From positions 1 through 58,338 of the forward strand of contig CAMLJM010000019.1 of NCBI GenBank assembly GCA_946480475.1: a stretch of DNA of 58,338 bases, read 5' to 3'. The notes under the pieces were generated by a model. The model saw nothing but the letters and a program-made list of their open reading frames with translations, was not told the DNA's origin and did not search any database. Below, one piece after another: positions 9,775 through 18,662 of the stretch. Origin of the DNA: an uncultured Alphaproteobacteria bacterium. GTDB taxonomy: Bacteria; Pseudomonadota; Alphaproteobacteria; Micavibrionales; Micavibrionaceae. The position numbers and the translations under genes are program-made. Position 1 is the stretch's first letter, and each line of letters starts with the position of its first letter.

Positions 9775-10483
9775 TTTTCCTGAACGTCAGGTAAACCTGC
9801 TGACGACCTTTGGCCTTGCCTTTTCCCTCGTAGCGGGTGGGTATCCAGTCCTCTGGCATAACCCGCCAGTCGTCGGCCTTTTGTGCTGTCCATGTAAAAT
9901 CAGGGTGCAGGCTGGCTTGCGTTACCATCCACTCGGCAAGATAATCCACGTCAGTGGACATGATCAGCAGTCCTCCTGGCTTGAGAATGCGCGAGAATGT
10001 GCTCAAGTTCTCCTGGCAGATAATCCTGCGTTTATGATGCCGTTTTTTAGGCCACGGATCGGGGTTCAGAACATATATGCGCTCTAGCGATTTCTCCGGT
10101 AACCGTTCGGCCAGTAATATGGCGTCGTTCATCCATACGCGTACTTTGTCATCTGGTAGCTTTTCGCTGTCAAAAGCATGCAGGAAATTGGCCATGCCGT
10201 TGATGAAAGGTTCGGCCCCGATCATGTATACATCCGGGTGCTGTTTCATCAGCCCAATGAGGTGTTCGCCGCTGCCAAACCCGATTTCGAACCAGACAGA
10301 TAACGCATCCTTGCCAAATAATTCACCCATACTGATATGCTTCTTGGCCTTGGTGGCTTCGATATCGGGTTGCAGGCGTGCGAGCAATGAATCAGTCACG
10401 GCCTGCTTGATATCACTCAAGGGCCGTGTCTGCTTTCGCCCAAACAGGCGATTTTTTTCTTTCGGTATCTTATTGTTTTGCAT
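9764..10483 (-). CDS. trmB: tRNA (guanine-N7-)-methyltransferase
   Basis: TrmB methylates G46 in the variable loop of tRNA using SAM. The 239-residue product shows the SAM-binding segment FEIGFGSGEHLIGL (near 62), the acidic GAEPFINGMANFLH and the family signature LNPDPWPKKRHHKRR (near 138-152), and ends with the conserved TRYEGKGKAKGRQQVYLTF region. The ATG overlaps the metK stop as TGATG, which suggests translational coupling to metK. The gene's 3' end overlaps the convergent third prepilin gene by 11 bases. metK-trmB adjacency is common in alphaproteobacteria and links SAM synthesis with SAM use. Confidence 0.96.
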   Translation of the reverse strand: MQNNKIPKEKNRLFGRKQTRPLSDIKQAVTDSLLARLQPDIEATKAKKHISMGELFGKDALSVWFEIGFGSGEHLIGLMKQHPDVYMIGAEPFINGMANFLHAFDSEKLPDDKVRVWMNDAILLAERLPEKSLERIYVLNPDPWPKKRHHKRRIICQENLSTFSRILKPGGLLIMSTDVDYLAEWMVTQASLHPDFTWTAQKADDWRVMPEDWIPTRYEGKGKAKGRQQVYLTFRKITA

Positions 10484-11706
10484 CAGCCGAGGATTTTATG
10501 CAGCGAGTCTACAAGATCAAGCTTTTCCCATGAGAAGCCACCGTCAGCATCAGCCGCGCGGCCAAAATGACCATATGCTGCCGTACGGGCATAAATCGGG
10601 CGGTTCAGTTGCAGGTGGGTACGGATACCTCGTGGGCTAAGATCAATCGTTTTGCCGATAGCGCGGATGATTTCTTCCTCAGGCACATTACCTGTTTCGT
10701 GCGTATTCACATATACAGACAACGGCTTGCTAACGCCAATCGCATAAGAAAGCTGAACAGTGCAACGTTCTGCATAACCGGCAGCTACAATGTTTTTGGC
10801 AACGTAGCGGGCGGCATAAGCGGCTGAACGATCAACTTTTGTAGGGTCCTTGCCGGAGAAAGCGCCGCCGCCATGGGGGCAGGAGCCGCCATAAGTATCA
10901 ACAATGATCTTGCGGCCTGTTAAACCTGTATCGCCGACCGGACCGCCAATAACAAAGCGACCTGTCGGGTTCACATAGAACTCGCTTTCATCGCACATCC
11001 AGCCTTCGGGCAATACACCCAGAACATGCGGACGCACCATTTCACGAACTTCAGCCTGGGACAATTTTTCATGATGCTGCGTGGATACAACGATGGATGT
11101 TGCACGCACAGGTTTGCCATCACGATATTCCAGAGTCACTTGTGATTTAGCGTCCGGCTCAAGGTAAGGCAGGGCACCGGAGTGACGCGCTTCAGACAGC
11201 GAACGCAGTATATTATGTGAGAAGTGGATAGGGGCCGGCATCAGGTGTTCAGTTTCCTGACAGGCATAGCCGAACATAATGCCCTGGTCGCCAGCGCCTT
11301 CTTCTTTGGTGCTGGTTGAGTCAACGCCCACAGCAATATCTGCGGATTGCTCGTGCAGATGAACATCAACGCGCACTTTCTCCCAGTGGAAATCTTCCTG
11401 CGCGTATCCAATATCACGGATTTTGTGACGTGCAATTTCGCTGAGTTCTTCCTTTGTAACCGGTGCACCCTGAACACGGGTTTCGCCAAAAATACCAACA
11501 TAGTTAGTTGTGGCGACTGTTTCGCATGCTACACGCGCCTCAGGATCCTGTGTCAGATAACGGTCGACAATCGCATCCGAAATTTGGTCGCATACTTTGT
11601 CGGGGTGTCCTTCGCCCACGGACTCGCTGGTAAAAAGGTAATCTTTGAGAGCTGCGTGTGCAGCTGCCTGATTTGCTGGTTTCATTGCTTTATTTCCGAT
11701 AAACAT
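10483..11706 (-). CDS. metK: S-adenosylmethionine synthetase
   Basis: MetK makes SAM from ATP and methionine in the cytoplasm. The product (407 residues, or 400 from the internal ATG at 11685) contains [20 protein letters not shown] near the N-terminus, [10 protein letters not shown] (the ATP-binding loop), [14 protein letters not shown], and the P-loop-like [19 protein letters not shown]. Both ATGs have weak purine-rich sequences upstream, and the second gives a start more like the family. A perfect CCGGAA/TTCCGG hairpin lies 33 bases upstream and may be regulatory. The stop overlaps the trmB start. Confidence 0.97.
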   Translation of the reverse strand: MFIGNKAMKPANQAAAHAALKDYLFTSESVGEGHPDKVCDQISDAIVDRYLTQDPEARVACETVATTNYVGIFGETRVQGAPVTKEELSEIARHKIRDIGYAQEDFHWEKVRVDVHLHEQSADIAVGVDSTSTKEEGAGDQGIMFGYACQETEHLMPAPIHFSHNILRSLSEARHSGALPYLEPDAKSQVTLEYRDGKPVRATSIVVSTQHHEKLSQAEVREMVRPHVLGVLPEGWMCDESEFYVNPTGRFVIGGPVGDTGLTGRKIIVDTYGGSCPHGGGAFSGKDPTKVDRSAAYAARYVAKNIVAAGYAERCTVQLSYAIGVSKPLSVYVNTHETGNVPEEEIIRAIGKTIDLSPRGIRTHLQLNRPIYARTAAYGHFGRAADADGGFSWEKLDLVDSLHKILG

Positions 11707-11738
11707 GGTGCTTGGCCTTCTATGATATTAAGTCTCTT

Positions 11739-11754
11739 ACCGGAACCGATTCCG
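11739..11754. promoter_or_regulatory. perfect inverted repeat upstream of metK
   Basis: CCGGAA and TTCCGG form perfect 6-base arms around a 4-base centre, 33 bases before the metK ATG. In RNA this would be a stable leader hairpin; in DNA it could be a dimeric repressor site. I do not recognise a known SAM riboswitch consensus around it, so the role is inferred from position only. Confidence 0.4.
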
Positions 11755-11797
11755 GCAAATATTTAATTGTTAACGCTATCATATGTTGCAAAGCAAT

Positions 11798-11820
11798 CAA
11801 GGGAGCTTAAAGCTCCCTTG
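11798..11820 (-). terminator. palindromic hairpin after the XRE regulator gene
   Basis: An 11-base perfect inverted repeat (CAAGGGAGCTT and its complement around one base) lies 30 bases past the stop of the XRE regulator gene on the minus strand. No long T run follows on either strand, so it may be a weak terminator or an RNA 3'-end stabiliser. It separates the regulator from metK. Confidence 0.6.
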
Positions 11821-11849
11821 CGCATAATTCACTTAATAAGCAGGCTGCT

Positions 11850-12362
11850 TTATTTACCCTTCTTGGGGGTGGTCTGCATTTCAGCCATGTTCTGGATAAC
11901 CTTAACCAGATTACGGCGCAACTTTTGATCCTGAATCGAATAATAGATACGGATCAACTCAAGAGTTTCCTTATCGTACCACTTGCCCGTATCAAGAAAT
12001 TCATCCTGATCCGTATCAGCAAAACCATATTTAAAGTTAGCTGGCTTCTGTTTCTCATTATACTGTTCAAAGAAGTAGGAGATATCCACATCCAGTACGC
12101 GACTGAAGTCGTATAGGCGGCTGGCGCTGATGCGGTTTGCACCGCGCTCATATTTTTGCACTTGTTGGAAAGTAAGACCTACGGCGTCCGCCAGTCTTTC
12201 CTGGCTCCAGCCAATAATGGAGCGACGCATGCGCAAACGATTGCCAACGTGAATATCCATGGCTTTAGGGCCACCCTTAGGGCGGCCTGGTTTGCGGGTG
12301 CTTGATGTTGAAGTAGAAGTTTTTACGCTTTTAGTTTTTTGAGTCGAGGCAATACGGGGCAT
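11850..12362 (-). CDS. XRE-family transcriptional regulator
   Basis: The product has a basic, Ser/Thr-rich N-terminal arm and an XRE helix-turn-helix (GNRLRMRRSIIGWSQERLAD then VGLTFQQVQKYERGANRISA, about residues 40-95 from the chosen start), followed by about 75 residues ending in Lys-rich sequence. The TFQQVQKYE..NRI.ASRL signature is typical of alphaproteobacterial regulators in the PraR/PhrR group, which commonly sit between lnt and metK as here. The frame is open to an ATG at 12413, but I place the start at the ATG at 12360-12362 (MPRIASTQK), preceded by GAAAG. The target genes cannot be read from the sequence. Confidence 0.9.
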   Translation of the reverse strand: MPRIASTQKTKSVKTSTSTSSTRKPGRPKGGPKAMDIHVGNRLRMRRSIIGWSQERLADAVGLTFQQVQKYERGANRISASRLYDFSRVLDVDISYFFEQYNEKQKPANFKYGFADTDQDEFLDTGKWYDKETLELIRIYYSIQDQKLRRNLVKVIQNMAEMQTTPKKGK

Positions 12363-12511
12363 ATCTTTCAATCCGGCTAACATGATAAAGTGGTACACAG
12401 GTAACGAATGCATTCAAAGTGTAATGCGACCTATACATAACAACGAGTGCGAGAGTATGCAAGTTCTGCGTTAATATATACAGACTTATACGAAAGTATT
12501 GGGTGAATTAC

Positions 12512-14098
12512 TTATTGAGCTACGTTTCTAAAATAAAATTTCTTAAGCGTATAACTCAGCAAAAAAGACATTATTACGAAAATAAAAAAAAGCAAGTCGC
12601 CTATCCATGTGAATAGGGGATCGGTGGCTACTTTAGGTAAAGCTACATTAGCAGTACCTGCTTCATTAAGGGGAATAGTCGCAAGGGCGCGCCCATAAGA
12701 ATCGAACAGCCCCGATATGCCTGTATTGGCAGACCTTGCAACAGGAATGCCTTCTTCGATAGCGCGGAAACGGGCCATCGCCAAATGCTGCCGGGGTCCG
12801 GCGCTATCGCCATACCAGCCATCATTCGTAACATTAATCATAATATCTGCGCGCTCAATATTGCGGCTTACAACCTGGCCCGGGAATATGACTTCATAAC
12901 AGACAAGCGGTGCAATGCGGATCAATTGATCTATAGCTTGTGTTTCAGGTCCATTACCTGATTCAAATCCGCTAAATTCTACAAAAGGTTTTAACGGAAT
13001 AAACTCGCGGTAGGGAATATACTCTCCAAAGGGTACCAAGTGAGATTTATCGTACTGGGTAATGCGGTTTAAATCACGGTCATAAGTAACAAGGCTGTTG
13101 TAATAGCGATCCTTACCATCAGGTGATACATCGCTGCGTAAAATACCAGTGGCAAGGTAAGCAGGCTGTCTATAGCTCTGCAACATGGAACGCACGGTTA
13201 TCTCGGCATCAGGATGACGCATTAAGCGTTCTATGACAGCTGTTTCCGGCCATATGATAATCGTAGGGCTTCCAGCATTGCCTTCGTCAGGCCGGCTTAG
13301 GTCCATAAGTTTCCTGAAATTAATACCGGCCTTGCTGTTATCCCATTTATCTTCTTGCGGGATATTCGGCTGGACAATCCGTAACGTGACGTCACTGCGT
13401 AAATCAATAGGATGGTTTGCCAGCCGCGCATAGCCCCACAGGAAAAGACCTAATGCGCAGAAAGCAAGGACCCCTGACACGATAAAACGTTGCTTCCTGG
13501 TACCTAGCGTAATCCACCACAAGGCGGGTATCATGGCCCAGGCGATCGTAAAAAATGTCAGACCATAGGCACCAAACAGTGAAACCGATTGCGCCATCGA
13601 CAAGTTATTGTTCCAAGCGTAACCATATAAATTCCATGGAAACCCGGTAAAAATATGACCACGTATCCATTCGGTGAATGCGATAGCGCCAACGAAAGCA
13701 CACCATCCGGCCCAGGAACGTAAGTTCTTTATCAGGATTTGAAGCATGCAGCCCGCGATACCATAAAAGGTAGCCAGCAGGGCAGGTAATCCCGCAATGG
13801 CCAACGGCCATACCCATGAGAAAGGATTACCCTCAACGAGTAGGGCGTTACCAATCCAGACCAGGCCAAACCCGAAATAGCCAAAGGCAAACATCCAGCT
13901 TTCAAAGAAAGCCGTTCTGGCTGAACGTGCAGAGCATAATGTTAGATAGAACAGCGACAGGCCCGGACCAAGCAATAGCCACCACCCGTGCGGTGGCATG
14001 GCTGGCACACACAAGGCGCCCAAAACAAACAGGAACAGAAAGCGCTTTTTCAGCGACCATCCTGCAATATCATCGGGAAGGGATTTAAGCCAAGCCAT
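12512..14098 (-). CDS. lnt: apolipoprotein N-acyltransferase
   Basis: Lnt adds the third acyl chain to the N-terminal Cys of lipoproteins in the inner membrane. The 528-residue product has an N-terminal bundle of hydrophobic segments (about residues 20-210), a nitrilase-like periplasmic domain with IIIWPETAV (catalytic Glu near 283), KSHLVPFGEYIPY (catalytic Lys near 350) and PLVCYEVIFPG (catalytic Cys near 400), and a final hydrophobic segment. All three members of the Glu-Lys-Cys triad are visible. It follows the CorC-like gene by 14 bases, the normal alphaproteobacterial arrangement. Confidence 0.96.
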   Translation of the reverse strand: MAWLKSLPDDIAGWSLKKRFLFLFVLGALCVPAMPPHGWWLLLGPGLSLFYLTLCSARSARTAFFESWMFAFGYFGFGLVWIGNALLVEGNPFSWVWPLAIAGLPALLATFYGIAGCMLQILIKNLRSWAGWCAFVGAIAFTEWIRGHIFTGFPWNLYGYAWNNNLSMAQSVSLFGAYGLTFFTIAWAMIPALWWITLGTRKQRFIVSGVLAFCALGLFLWGYARLANHPIDLRSDVTLRIVQPNIPQEDKWDNSKAGINFRKLMDLSRPDEGNAGSPTIIIWPETAVIERLMRHPDAEITVRSMLQSYRQPAYLATGILRSDVSPDGKDRYYNSLVTYDRDLNRITQYDKSHLVPFGEYIPYREFIPLKPFVEFSGFESGNGPETQAIDQLIRIAPLVCYEVIFPGQVVSRNIERADIMINVTNDGWYGDSAGPRQHLAMARFRAIEEGIPVARSANTGISGLFDSYGRALATIPLNEAGTANVALPKVATDPLFTWIGDLLFFIFVIMSFLLSYTLKKFYFRNVAQ

Positions 14099-14112
14099 AG
14101 CTTGGTTTTCAA

Positions 14113-15060
14113 CTAATTTTGGGTTTTCTGCAAGGGAAGATTACGGATGAGCACCCGATTTACACGGCGCGGGTCTGCATCCAGAATTTCAAAGGTAATG
14201 CCGGATTCATGAGCAATAATTTCGCCACGCGCAGGAATGCGACCAATCATGGCAAAGATCATGCCGCCTAATGTGTCAACATCCTCTGAATCTTCCTCAT
14301 TCAGAATAGTTCCATATTTTTCCTGAAAATCATCAATATCGTAACGGGCATCAGCCACGATACTGCCATCACGATTGACTGTCAGTTGTGGTTCGTCATC
14401 CTGTTCGTATTCATCATCGATATCGCCGACAATAGCCTCGACAACGTCGCCAATAGTAGCGAGACCATCAATGCCGCCATATTCGTCAACGACAAGCACA
14501 AGGTGCTTGCGGCGGTTACGCATCAGCAGGATCAAATCCAGTACATGCATGGCAGGTGACACGATCGGCATATCGCGTACAAGATTGGCAATATCAATAC
14601 GCTGGCCCTGTGCCAGTGTCGCCAAAATGTCTTTAATATGAATGGTGCCCAGAACGTCATCGAGCGTTTCACGGTAAACCGGAATACGGCTGAATTGCTT
14701 CTGTGAAAGCAGGAATAGTAAATCCTCTTGTGAGGTGTTCACGTCTATGGCCACGATATCGGCGCGCGGGATCATGACATCAACGACAGTCATATCGCGC
14801 AACTTCAATACGTTAGTAATCAGAGACCGCTCATGAGATGTAACAACGGCATCGTTACCTTCAGGGCGTCCTTCAGCCTCTTCGATAAATTCCTCAAGAA
14901 CATCGCGCAGGGAATTGCCATCGTTAGCTTTCTCGATGCCCATGGCACCTTTCAGCCAGCCGATAAACCCGGCGTCACTTGTCTGTTTGGCAGACTCTTT
15001 AGAGCCTTGTTGCGGGGGCTCGGAATCTGTGTGCGATCCCGAGCTATCTTCCTTAGTCAT
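14113..15060 (-). CDS. CBS-domain hemolysin/CorC family protein
   Basis: The product has a pair of CBS domains (about residues 70-200, with VVDVMIPRADIVAIDV and RKHLVLVVDEYGGIDGLATI) and a C-terminal CorC/HlyC transporter-associated domain (DGSIVADARYDIDDFQE to the end). The family is associated with magnesium or cobalt efflux, but this cytosolic form lacks the transmembrane DUF21 domain. An acidic linker lies near residue 215. I prefer the ATG at 15058-15060 (MTKEDSSG) with AAAGAAG upstream; an earlier in-frame ATG at 15078 is possible. It sits between ybeY and lnt, as in many alphaproteobacteria. Confidence 0.92.
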   Translation of the reverse strand: MTKEDSSGSHTDSEPPQQGSKESAKQTSDAGFIGWLKGAMGIEKANDGNSLRDVLEEFIEEAEGRPEGNDAVVTSHERSLITNVLKLRDMTVVDVMIPRADIVAIDVNTSQEDLLFLLSQKQFSRIPVYRETLDDVLGTIHIKDILATLAQGQRIDIANLVRDMPIVSPAMHVLDLILLMRNRRKHLVLVVDEYGGIDGLATIGDVVEAIVGDIDDEYEQDDEPQLTVNRDGSIVADARYDIDDFQEKYGTILNEEDSEDVDTLGGMIFAMIGRIPARGEIIAHESGITFEILDADPRRVNRVLIRNLPLQKTQN

Positions 15061-15086
15061 GGTTGCTTCTTTTTGCATGAGGGCGA

Positions 15087-15617
15087 TTATGCCACAAATT
15101 GGTCATCTGCGTACGGATTTTCAACATTCATTTTTTCCAGAATCTTAATTTCCAGGCCTTCCATCTCGGCGGCCTCTTTATCATCCATATGGTCATAACC
15201 TAGCAAATGCAGAGTGCCATGGACCAGCATATGGCGTAGGTGGTCCTCAAATTTCTTATTCTGATCAATGGCTTCGCGCTGCATTGTATCCCAGGCGATG
15301 ATTACATCACCCAGGGAAAAAGGCATGTCTTCCATGGCTAATTCGTCCTCGGCGCTATCGGAATCCAGGTTGGCAAAAGACAGCACATTTGTGGGTTTAT
15401 CCATGTCCCGATAATCCCGATTTAGCTCATGAATCTCGGAATCGTCGGTCAAAACGACACAAACTTCAATTTCACGGCCTTTCAATTCCGGCGGCATTTT
15501 TGCCATGGAAAGGGTTTGTGCGATGACATCCTCTGCAAAATCATCCAACTCAAGGCCGGTGCTTTCCCACGCGTCATGATTAACGACCAGATCGACATGA
15601 ACATGCGGCAGTGACAT
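15087..15617 (-). CDS. ybeY: endoribonuclease YbeY
   Basis: YbeY is a zinc-dependent RNase needed for 16S rRNA 3'-end maturation and ribosome quality control. The 176-residue product shows the metal site HGTLHLLGYDH with His133, His137 and His143, and the upstream NRDYRDMDKPTNVLSF signature. The ATG overlaps the phoH stop codon by one base (TAATG), so the two are likely coupled. Family-typical length and context (phoH upstream, CorC-like gene downstream) make the call firm. Confidence 0.96.
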   Translation of the reverse strand: MSLPHVHVDLVVNHDAWESTGLELDDFAEDVIAQTLSMAKMPPELKGREIEVCVVLTDDSEIHELNRDYRDMDKPTNVLSFANLDSDSAEDELAMEDMPFSLGDVIIAWDTMQREAIDQNKKFEDHLRHMLVHGTLHLLGYDHMDDKEAAEMEGLEIKILEKMNVENPYADDQFVA

Positions 15618-16639
15618 TACTGATCTTTCTTCCGGAACTTGTCGTAAGCCTGAATAATCTTGGCCACAAGCTTGTGGCGGACAACGTCTTGTGCGCTGAA
15701 ATGAATAAACGCAATATCCGGTTCATCTTTCAGGATATGCATCGCTTCTTTTAACCCGGATTGCGTGCCATGGGGTAAGTCGATCTGCGAAGGGTCGCCC
15801 GTGATCAACATGTATGAATTCTCACCCATACGTGTCAGGAACATCAGCATTTGTTGCGTTGTCGTATTTTGCGCTTCGTCGAGAATGATAAAGGCGTTGT
15901 TCAGCGTCCGGCCACGCATAAAGGCGAGGGGCGCAATTTCAATCTCCTCGCTCAGGATCTTTTTCTGCACTTTGTCGCCCGGCATAGTGTCATAAAGCGC
16001 GTCATAGAGCGGCCTCATATAGGGGTCCATCTTCTCTTTCAACTCACCCGGCAGGAAGCCCAGACGCTCACCGGCTTCAACAGCGGGACGCGTCAGGATG
16101 ATGCGTTCGATCTTGCCAGACTCCACCATCTCCACAGCGCGTGCTACAGCCAGATATGTTTTACCCGTACCGGCGGGACCAATACCGAACACCATGCGGT
16201 GCTTCTTCATAGCGGCAATATAATCACCCTGCACCGGTGTGCGTGCCGAAATACGCTTTTTCTTGGTAACAATGACATTGCCGTCATCATTCGAATGGTA
16301 AGCAGGCAGGTTATTCGGATTTTCGCGATCTTCAGGGTCGGTAGGTTTACCGTTTGTCTTTTTCATGTGATCGATCTGGAAGCGAATAGCGCCATCAACG
16401 GTGGGGGCATCAACTTCCTGGCCAGAACGCACGCGCGACCATAGAAATTCAAGAACCTGCTTGGCCTGCACGATATTACTTTGCGATCCACTGATCATGA
16501 CTTCGTTGCCGCGGCTGTTAATCTCCACGTCAAAGGCATGCTCAATTTTTTGCAGGTGATTATTCTGTTCGCCATACAGAATAGGGACAAGGCGGTTATC
16601 CTCGAAAGCGAGGCGTTCCTGAGAGAATTGCTTGGCTAT
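15617..16639 (-). CDS. phoH: PhoH-like ATPase, apparent ATA start codon
   Basis: PhoH/YbeZ is a P-loop ATPase that partners YbeY. It shows GPAGTGKTYLAVARA (Walker A near residue 154), TRPAVEAGERLGFLPG, FIILDEAQNTT (Walker B) and LITGDPSQIDLP. The first standard start in frame is a GTG at 16528, but the 37 codons before it translate to family-like sequence (QERLAFEDNRLVPILYGEQ). That region is open back to a TAA with no ATG, GTG or TTG. An ATA codon at 16637-16639 lies eight bases after AGGAAGG, a strong ribosome binding site, so I place the start there (340 residues). A sequencing error of ATG to ATA is the alternative. Confidence 0.88.
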   Translation of the reverse strand: MAKQFSQERLAFEDNRLVPILYGEQNNHLQKIEHAFDVEINSRGNEVMISGSQSNIVQAKQVLEFLWSRVRSGQEVDAPTVDGAIRFQIDHMKKTNGKPTDPEDRENPNNLPAYHSNDDGNVIVTKKKRISARTPVQGDYIAAMKKHRMVFGIGPAGTGKTYLAVARAVEMVESGKIERIILTRPAVEAGERLGFLPGELKEKMDPYMRPLYDALYDTMPGDKVQKKILSEEIEIAPLAFMRGRTLNNAFIILDEAQNTTTQQMLMFLTRMGENSYMLITGDPSQIDLPHGTQSGLKEAMHILKDEPDIAFIHFSAQDVVRHKLVAKIIQAYDKFRKKDQ

Positions 16640-16747
16640 GGCCGTTTCCTTCCTAAAAGGGTCAAAAAAGCTTTGTATATGAACATATTACCACAAAATC
16701 CTAAGGATTTTATAACGATAAAAGTTCCCAAAAATGGCGGATTTCCG

Positions 16748-18079
16748 TCAGATTTTACCAGTAAGTGCCGTAGCTGTAGCGCCCTCAACCTTAACCTGCA
16801 GCATTTGCCCCAGCAAAGCTGGATCACAGGTGACATGCATCGCCTGATTATGGGCAGTACGGCCATGAAGCTGGTTCGGGCGGTTGCCGATACCATCGGA
16901 CAGAACTTCCACCGTTTTACCAACAAATGACTGATTGAATTCCTGATGCTGGCTGAACAACAGCGCTTGCAATGCTTGCAGACGCTCATCAGCGACTTTA
17001 TCAGCTACAAGATTCTGCATGTTGGCAGCGGGTGTGCCGGGACGGGCGCTGAACTTGAAGGAATATGACGTTGTGAATTTTATGTCGCGCACCAATTGCA
17101 TGAGTTCTTCAAAATGCTTGTCGCTCTCGCCGGGGAAACCCACAATGAAGTCAGAGGACAGGCCAATGTCCGGGCGTACTTTGCGCACACGCGCAATAAT
17201 ATCGCGGAAATGATCCGCAGTATGTTTGCGGTTCATCGTTTTCAGAATTTCATCGGCACCATGCTGTACGGGCAAGTGCAGGAAAGGCATCAGCTTAGGA
17301 ATGCTGCCGTGCGCATCAATCAGTGCATCGTCCATGTCACGAGGGTGTGACGTCATGTAGCGAATGCGCTCAATACCCTCAATTTCGGCAACGGCGGCAA
17401 TCAGTTCTGCCAGATCCATGGTACGCCCGTTCGGAGCGATTCCATGATAGGCGTTCACGTTCTGGCCAAGCAGTGTAATTTCCTTGGAACCGCTATCGCG
17501 CAGGCGACGTGCTTCGTCGATGACCTGTTGGACAGGACGTGAGAACTCAGCGCCGCGCGTATAAGGTACAACACAGAACGTACAGAATTTATCGCAACCT
17601 TCCTGAATTGACAGAAATGCCGTCACGCCCTGAGAGGTGTTTTCCTGGGGCAAGGAGTCGAATTTGGATATGGTGGTCAGCTCGGTGTTCACAACGCGTT
17701 CACCCGTGGCGCGGATGATCATCTCTGGCAGTTCGTGATATGTCTGCGGGCCGAATACCATGTCGACATATTTGGCGCGATCCATGATGATGTCGCCTTC
17801 GGCCTGCGCAACGCAGCCTGCAACAGCAATCAACATTTTCTCGCCTTTTTTGGCTTTCTCTTCCTTTTGTTCACGGATACGGCCAAGGTCAGAGAAGACT
17901 TTTTCAGTTGCCTTCTCACGGATATGGCATGTGTTCAGGATCACCATATCGGCGTCTTCTGGGCTATCGGATTGCTGATAACCCAAAGGCGACAAGATGT
18001 CAGCCATCCGGCGGCTGTCATAGACGTTCATCTGACAGCCCCAGGTTTTGATATAGAGTTTTTTGGCCAATCTGCTCAT
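16748..18079 (-). CDS. miaB: tRNA-2-methylthio-N6-dimethylallyladenosine synthase
   Basis: MiaB is a radical-SAM enzyme that methylthiolates the modified A37 of tRNAs. From the ATG at 18079 the product has about 443 residues: an N-terminal MTTase domain (KLYIKTWGCQMNVYDSRRM, LNTCHIREKATEK, AVAGCVAQAEGD, giving the three cluster-binding Cys), the radical-SAM CxxxCxxC motif in EGCDKFCTFCVVPYTRG, and a C-terminal TRAM domain. An in-frame TTG at 18118 would add 13 residues but looks unlike the family. It begins the miaB-phoH-ybeY-corC-lnt series and diverges from the membrane-protein gene at 18124. Confidence 0.96.
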   Translation of the reverse strand: MSRLAKKLYIKTWGCQMNVYDSRRMADILSPLGYQQSDSPEDADMVILNTCHIREKATEKVFSDLGRIREQKEEKAKKGEKMLIAVAGCVAQAEGDIIMDRAKYVDMVFGPQTYHELPEMIIRATGERVVNTELTTISKFDSLPQENTSQGVTAFLSIQEGCDKFCTFCVVPYTRGAEFSRPVQQVIDEARRLRDSGSKEITLLGQNVNAYHGIAPNGRTMDLAELIAAVAEIEGIERIRYMTSHPRDMDDALIDAHGSIPKLMPFLHLPVQHGADEILKTMNRKHTADHFRDIIARVRKVRPDIGLSSDFIVGFPGESDKHFEELMQLVRDIKFTTSYSFKFSARPGTPAANMQNLVADKVADERLQALQALLFSQHQEFNQSFVGKTVEVLSDGIGNRPNQLHGRTAHNQAMHVTCDPALLGQMLQVKVEGATATALTGKI

Positions 18080-18123
18080 AATGTGGGGGTTAAACCATAA
18101 ATAGGCGGGGTAGATCAAGTTTC

Positions 18124-18654
18124 ATGCAACCCATTAAGATAGAAAACCTTTTTAGAGGATTGTTCCAGCGTTCAGAGCTGTGGCGCGTTTTTTATGCCTT
18201 CTGGATGGCGGCAGCACTTATATCAGTATGCCTTTTCCTGGCTTTGGCGGTGATGCCGGGCCTGGGATTATGGGCGCTTACTTTCCCAATTCTTGTTTTT
18301 GCTGGCTTATGCGTTTGGAAACTCAAAACTTATAAAGCTCGTGTGGTTGAGCCGATGAATGCCGTTATCCGGCAGGCTGACTGGGGCGAACAAATTGGTA
18401 TTTTTCTGTTCTTCTCGATGTTTTTGGGGGCATTAGGGTGGGGTATTAGTCTAATGCTGCTGTTTGCCATTTATAGCGGTATGACGAATTCAATGATGTT
18501 CGATTGGGGAATATTAAGGTACACCTTGTTCTATGGTTTTCTTTTCGGCGCCCTCATGGCAGCTTTTAAACTTGCAGATATCTTCAAGTATAAGAAAATT
18601 ACCTATGCCCTTTATGCGATTTTGGCATTAGTCTTCCTGTTCTCTTACACATAA
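18124..18654 (+). CDS. small integral membrane protein, unknown function
   Basis: I do not recognise the family. The 176-residue product has four clear hydrophobic segments: about residues 25-45 and 48-62 (AFWMAAALISVCLFLALAV, then LGLWALTFPILVFAGLCVW), 92-115 (IGIFLFFSMFLGALGWGISL) and 130-175 (TLFYGFLFGALMAAF and a last helix). A short cytoplasmic-type loop with basic residues (KLKTYKARVVEP) lies between the second and third. It starts 45 bases from the divergent miaB start and is followed after eight bases by the dehydrogenase gene, so the two are probably co-transcribed. Confidence 0.8.
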   Translation: MQPIKIENLFRGLFQRSELWRVFYAFWMAAALISVCLFLALAVMPGLGLWALTFPILVFAGLCVWKLKTYKARVVEPMNAVIRQADWGEQIGIFLFFSMFLGALGWGISLMLLFAIYSGMTNSMMFDWGILRYTLFYGFLFGALMAAFKLADIFKYKKITYALYAILALVFLFSYT

Positions 18655-18662
18655 GAAAGTAA

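Noticed and set aside
9731..10087. 118-codon plus-strand ORF at the trmB 3' end
   Set aside because: Antisense to trmB, whose signatures are clear; begins inside the third prepilin gene.
11707..11790. SAM-II or SAM/SAH riboswitch before metK
   Set aside because: Only a simple hairpin is visible; I could not find the conserved pseudoknot residues of either class.
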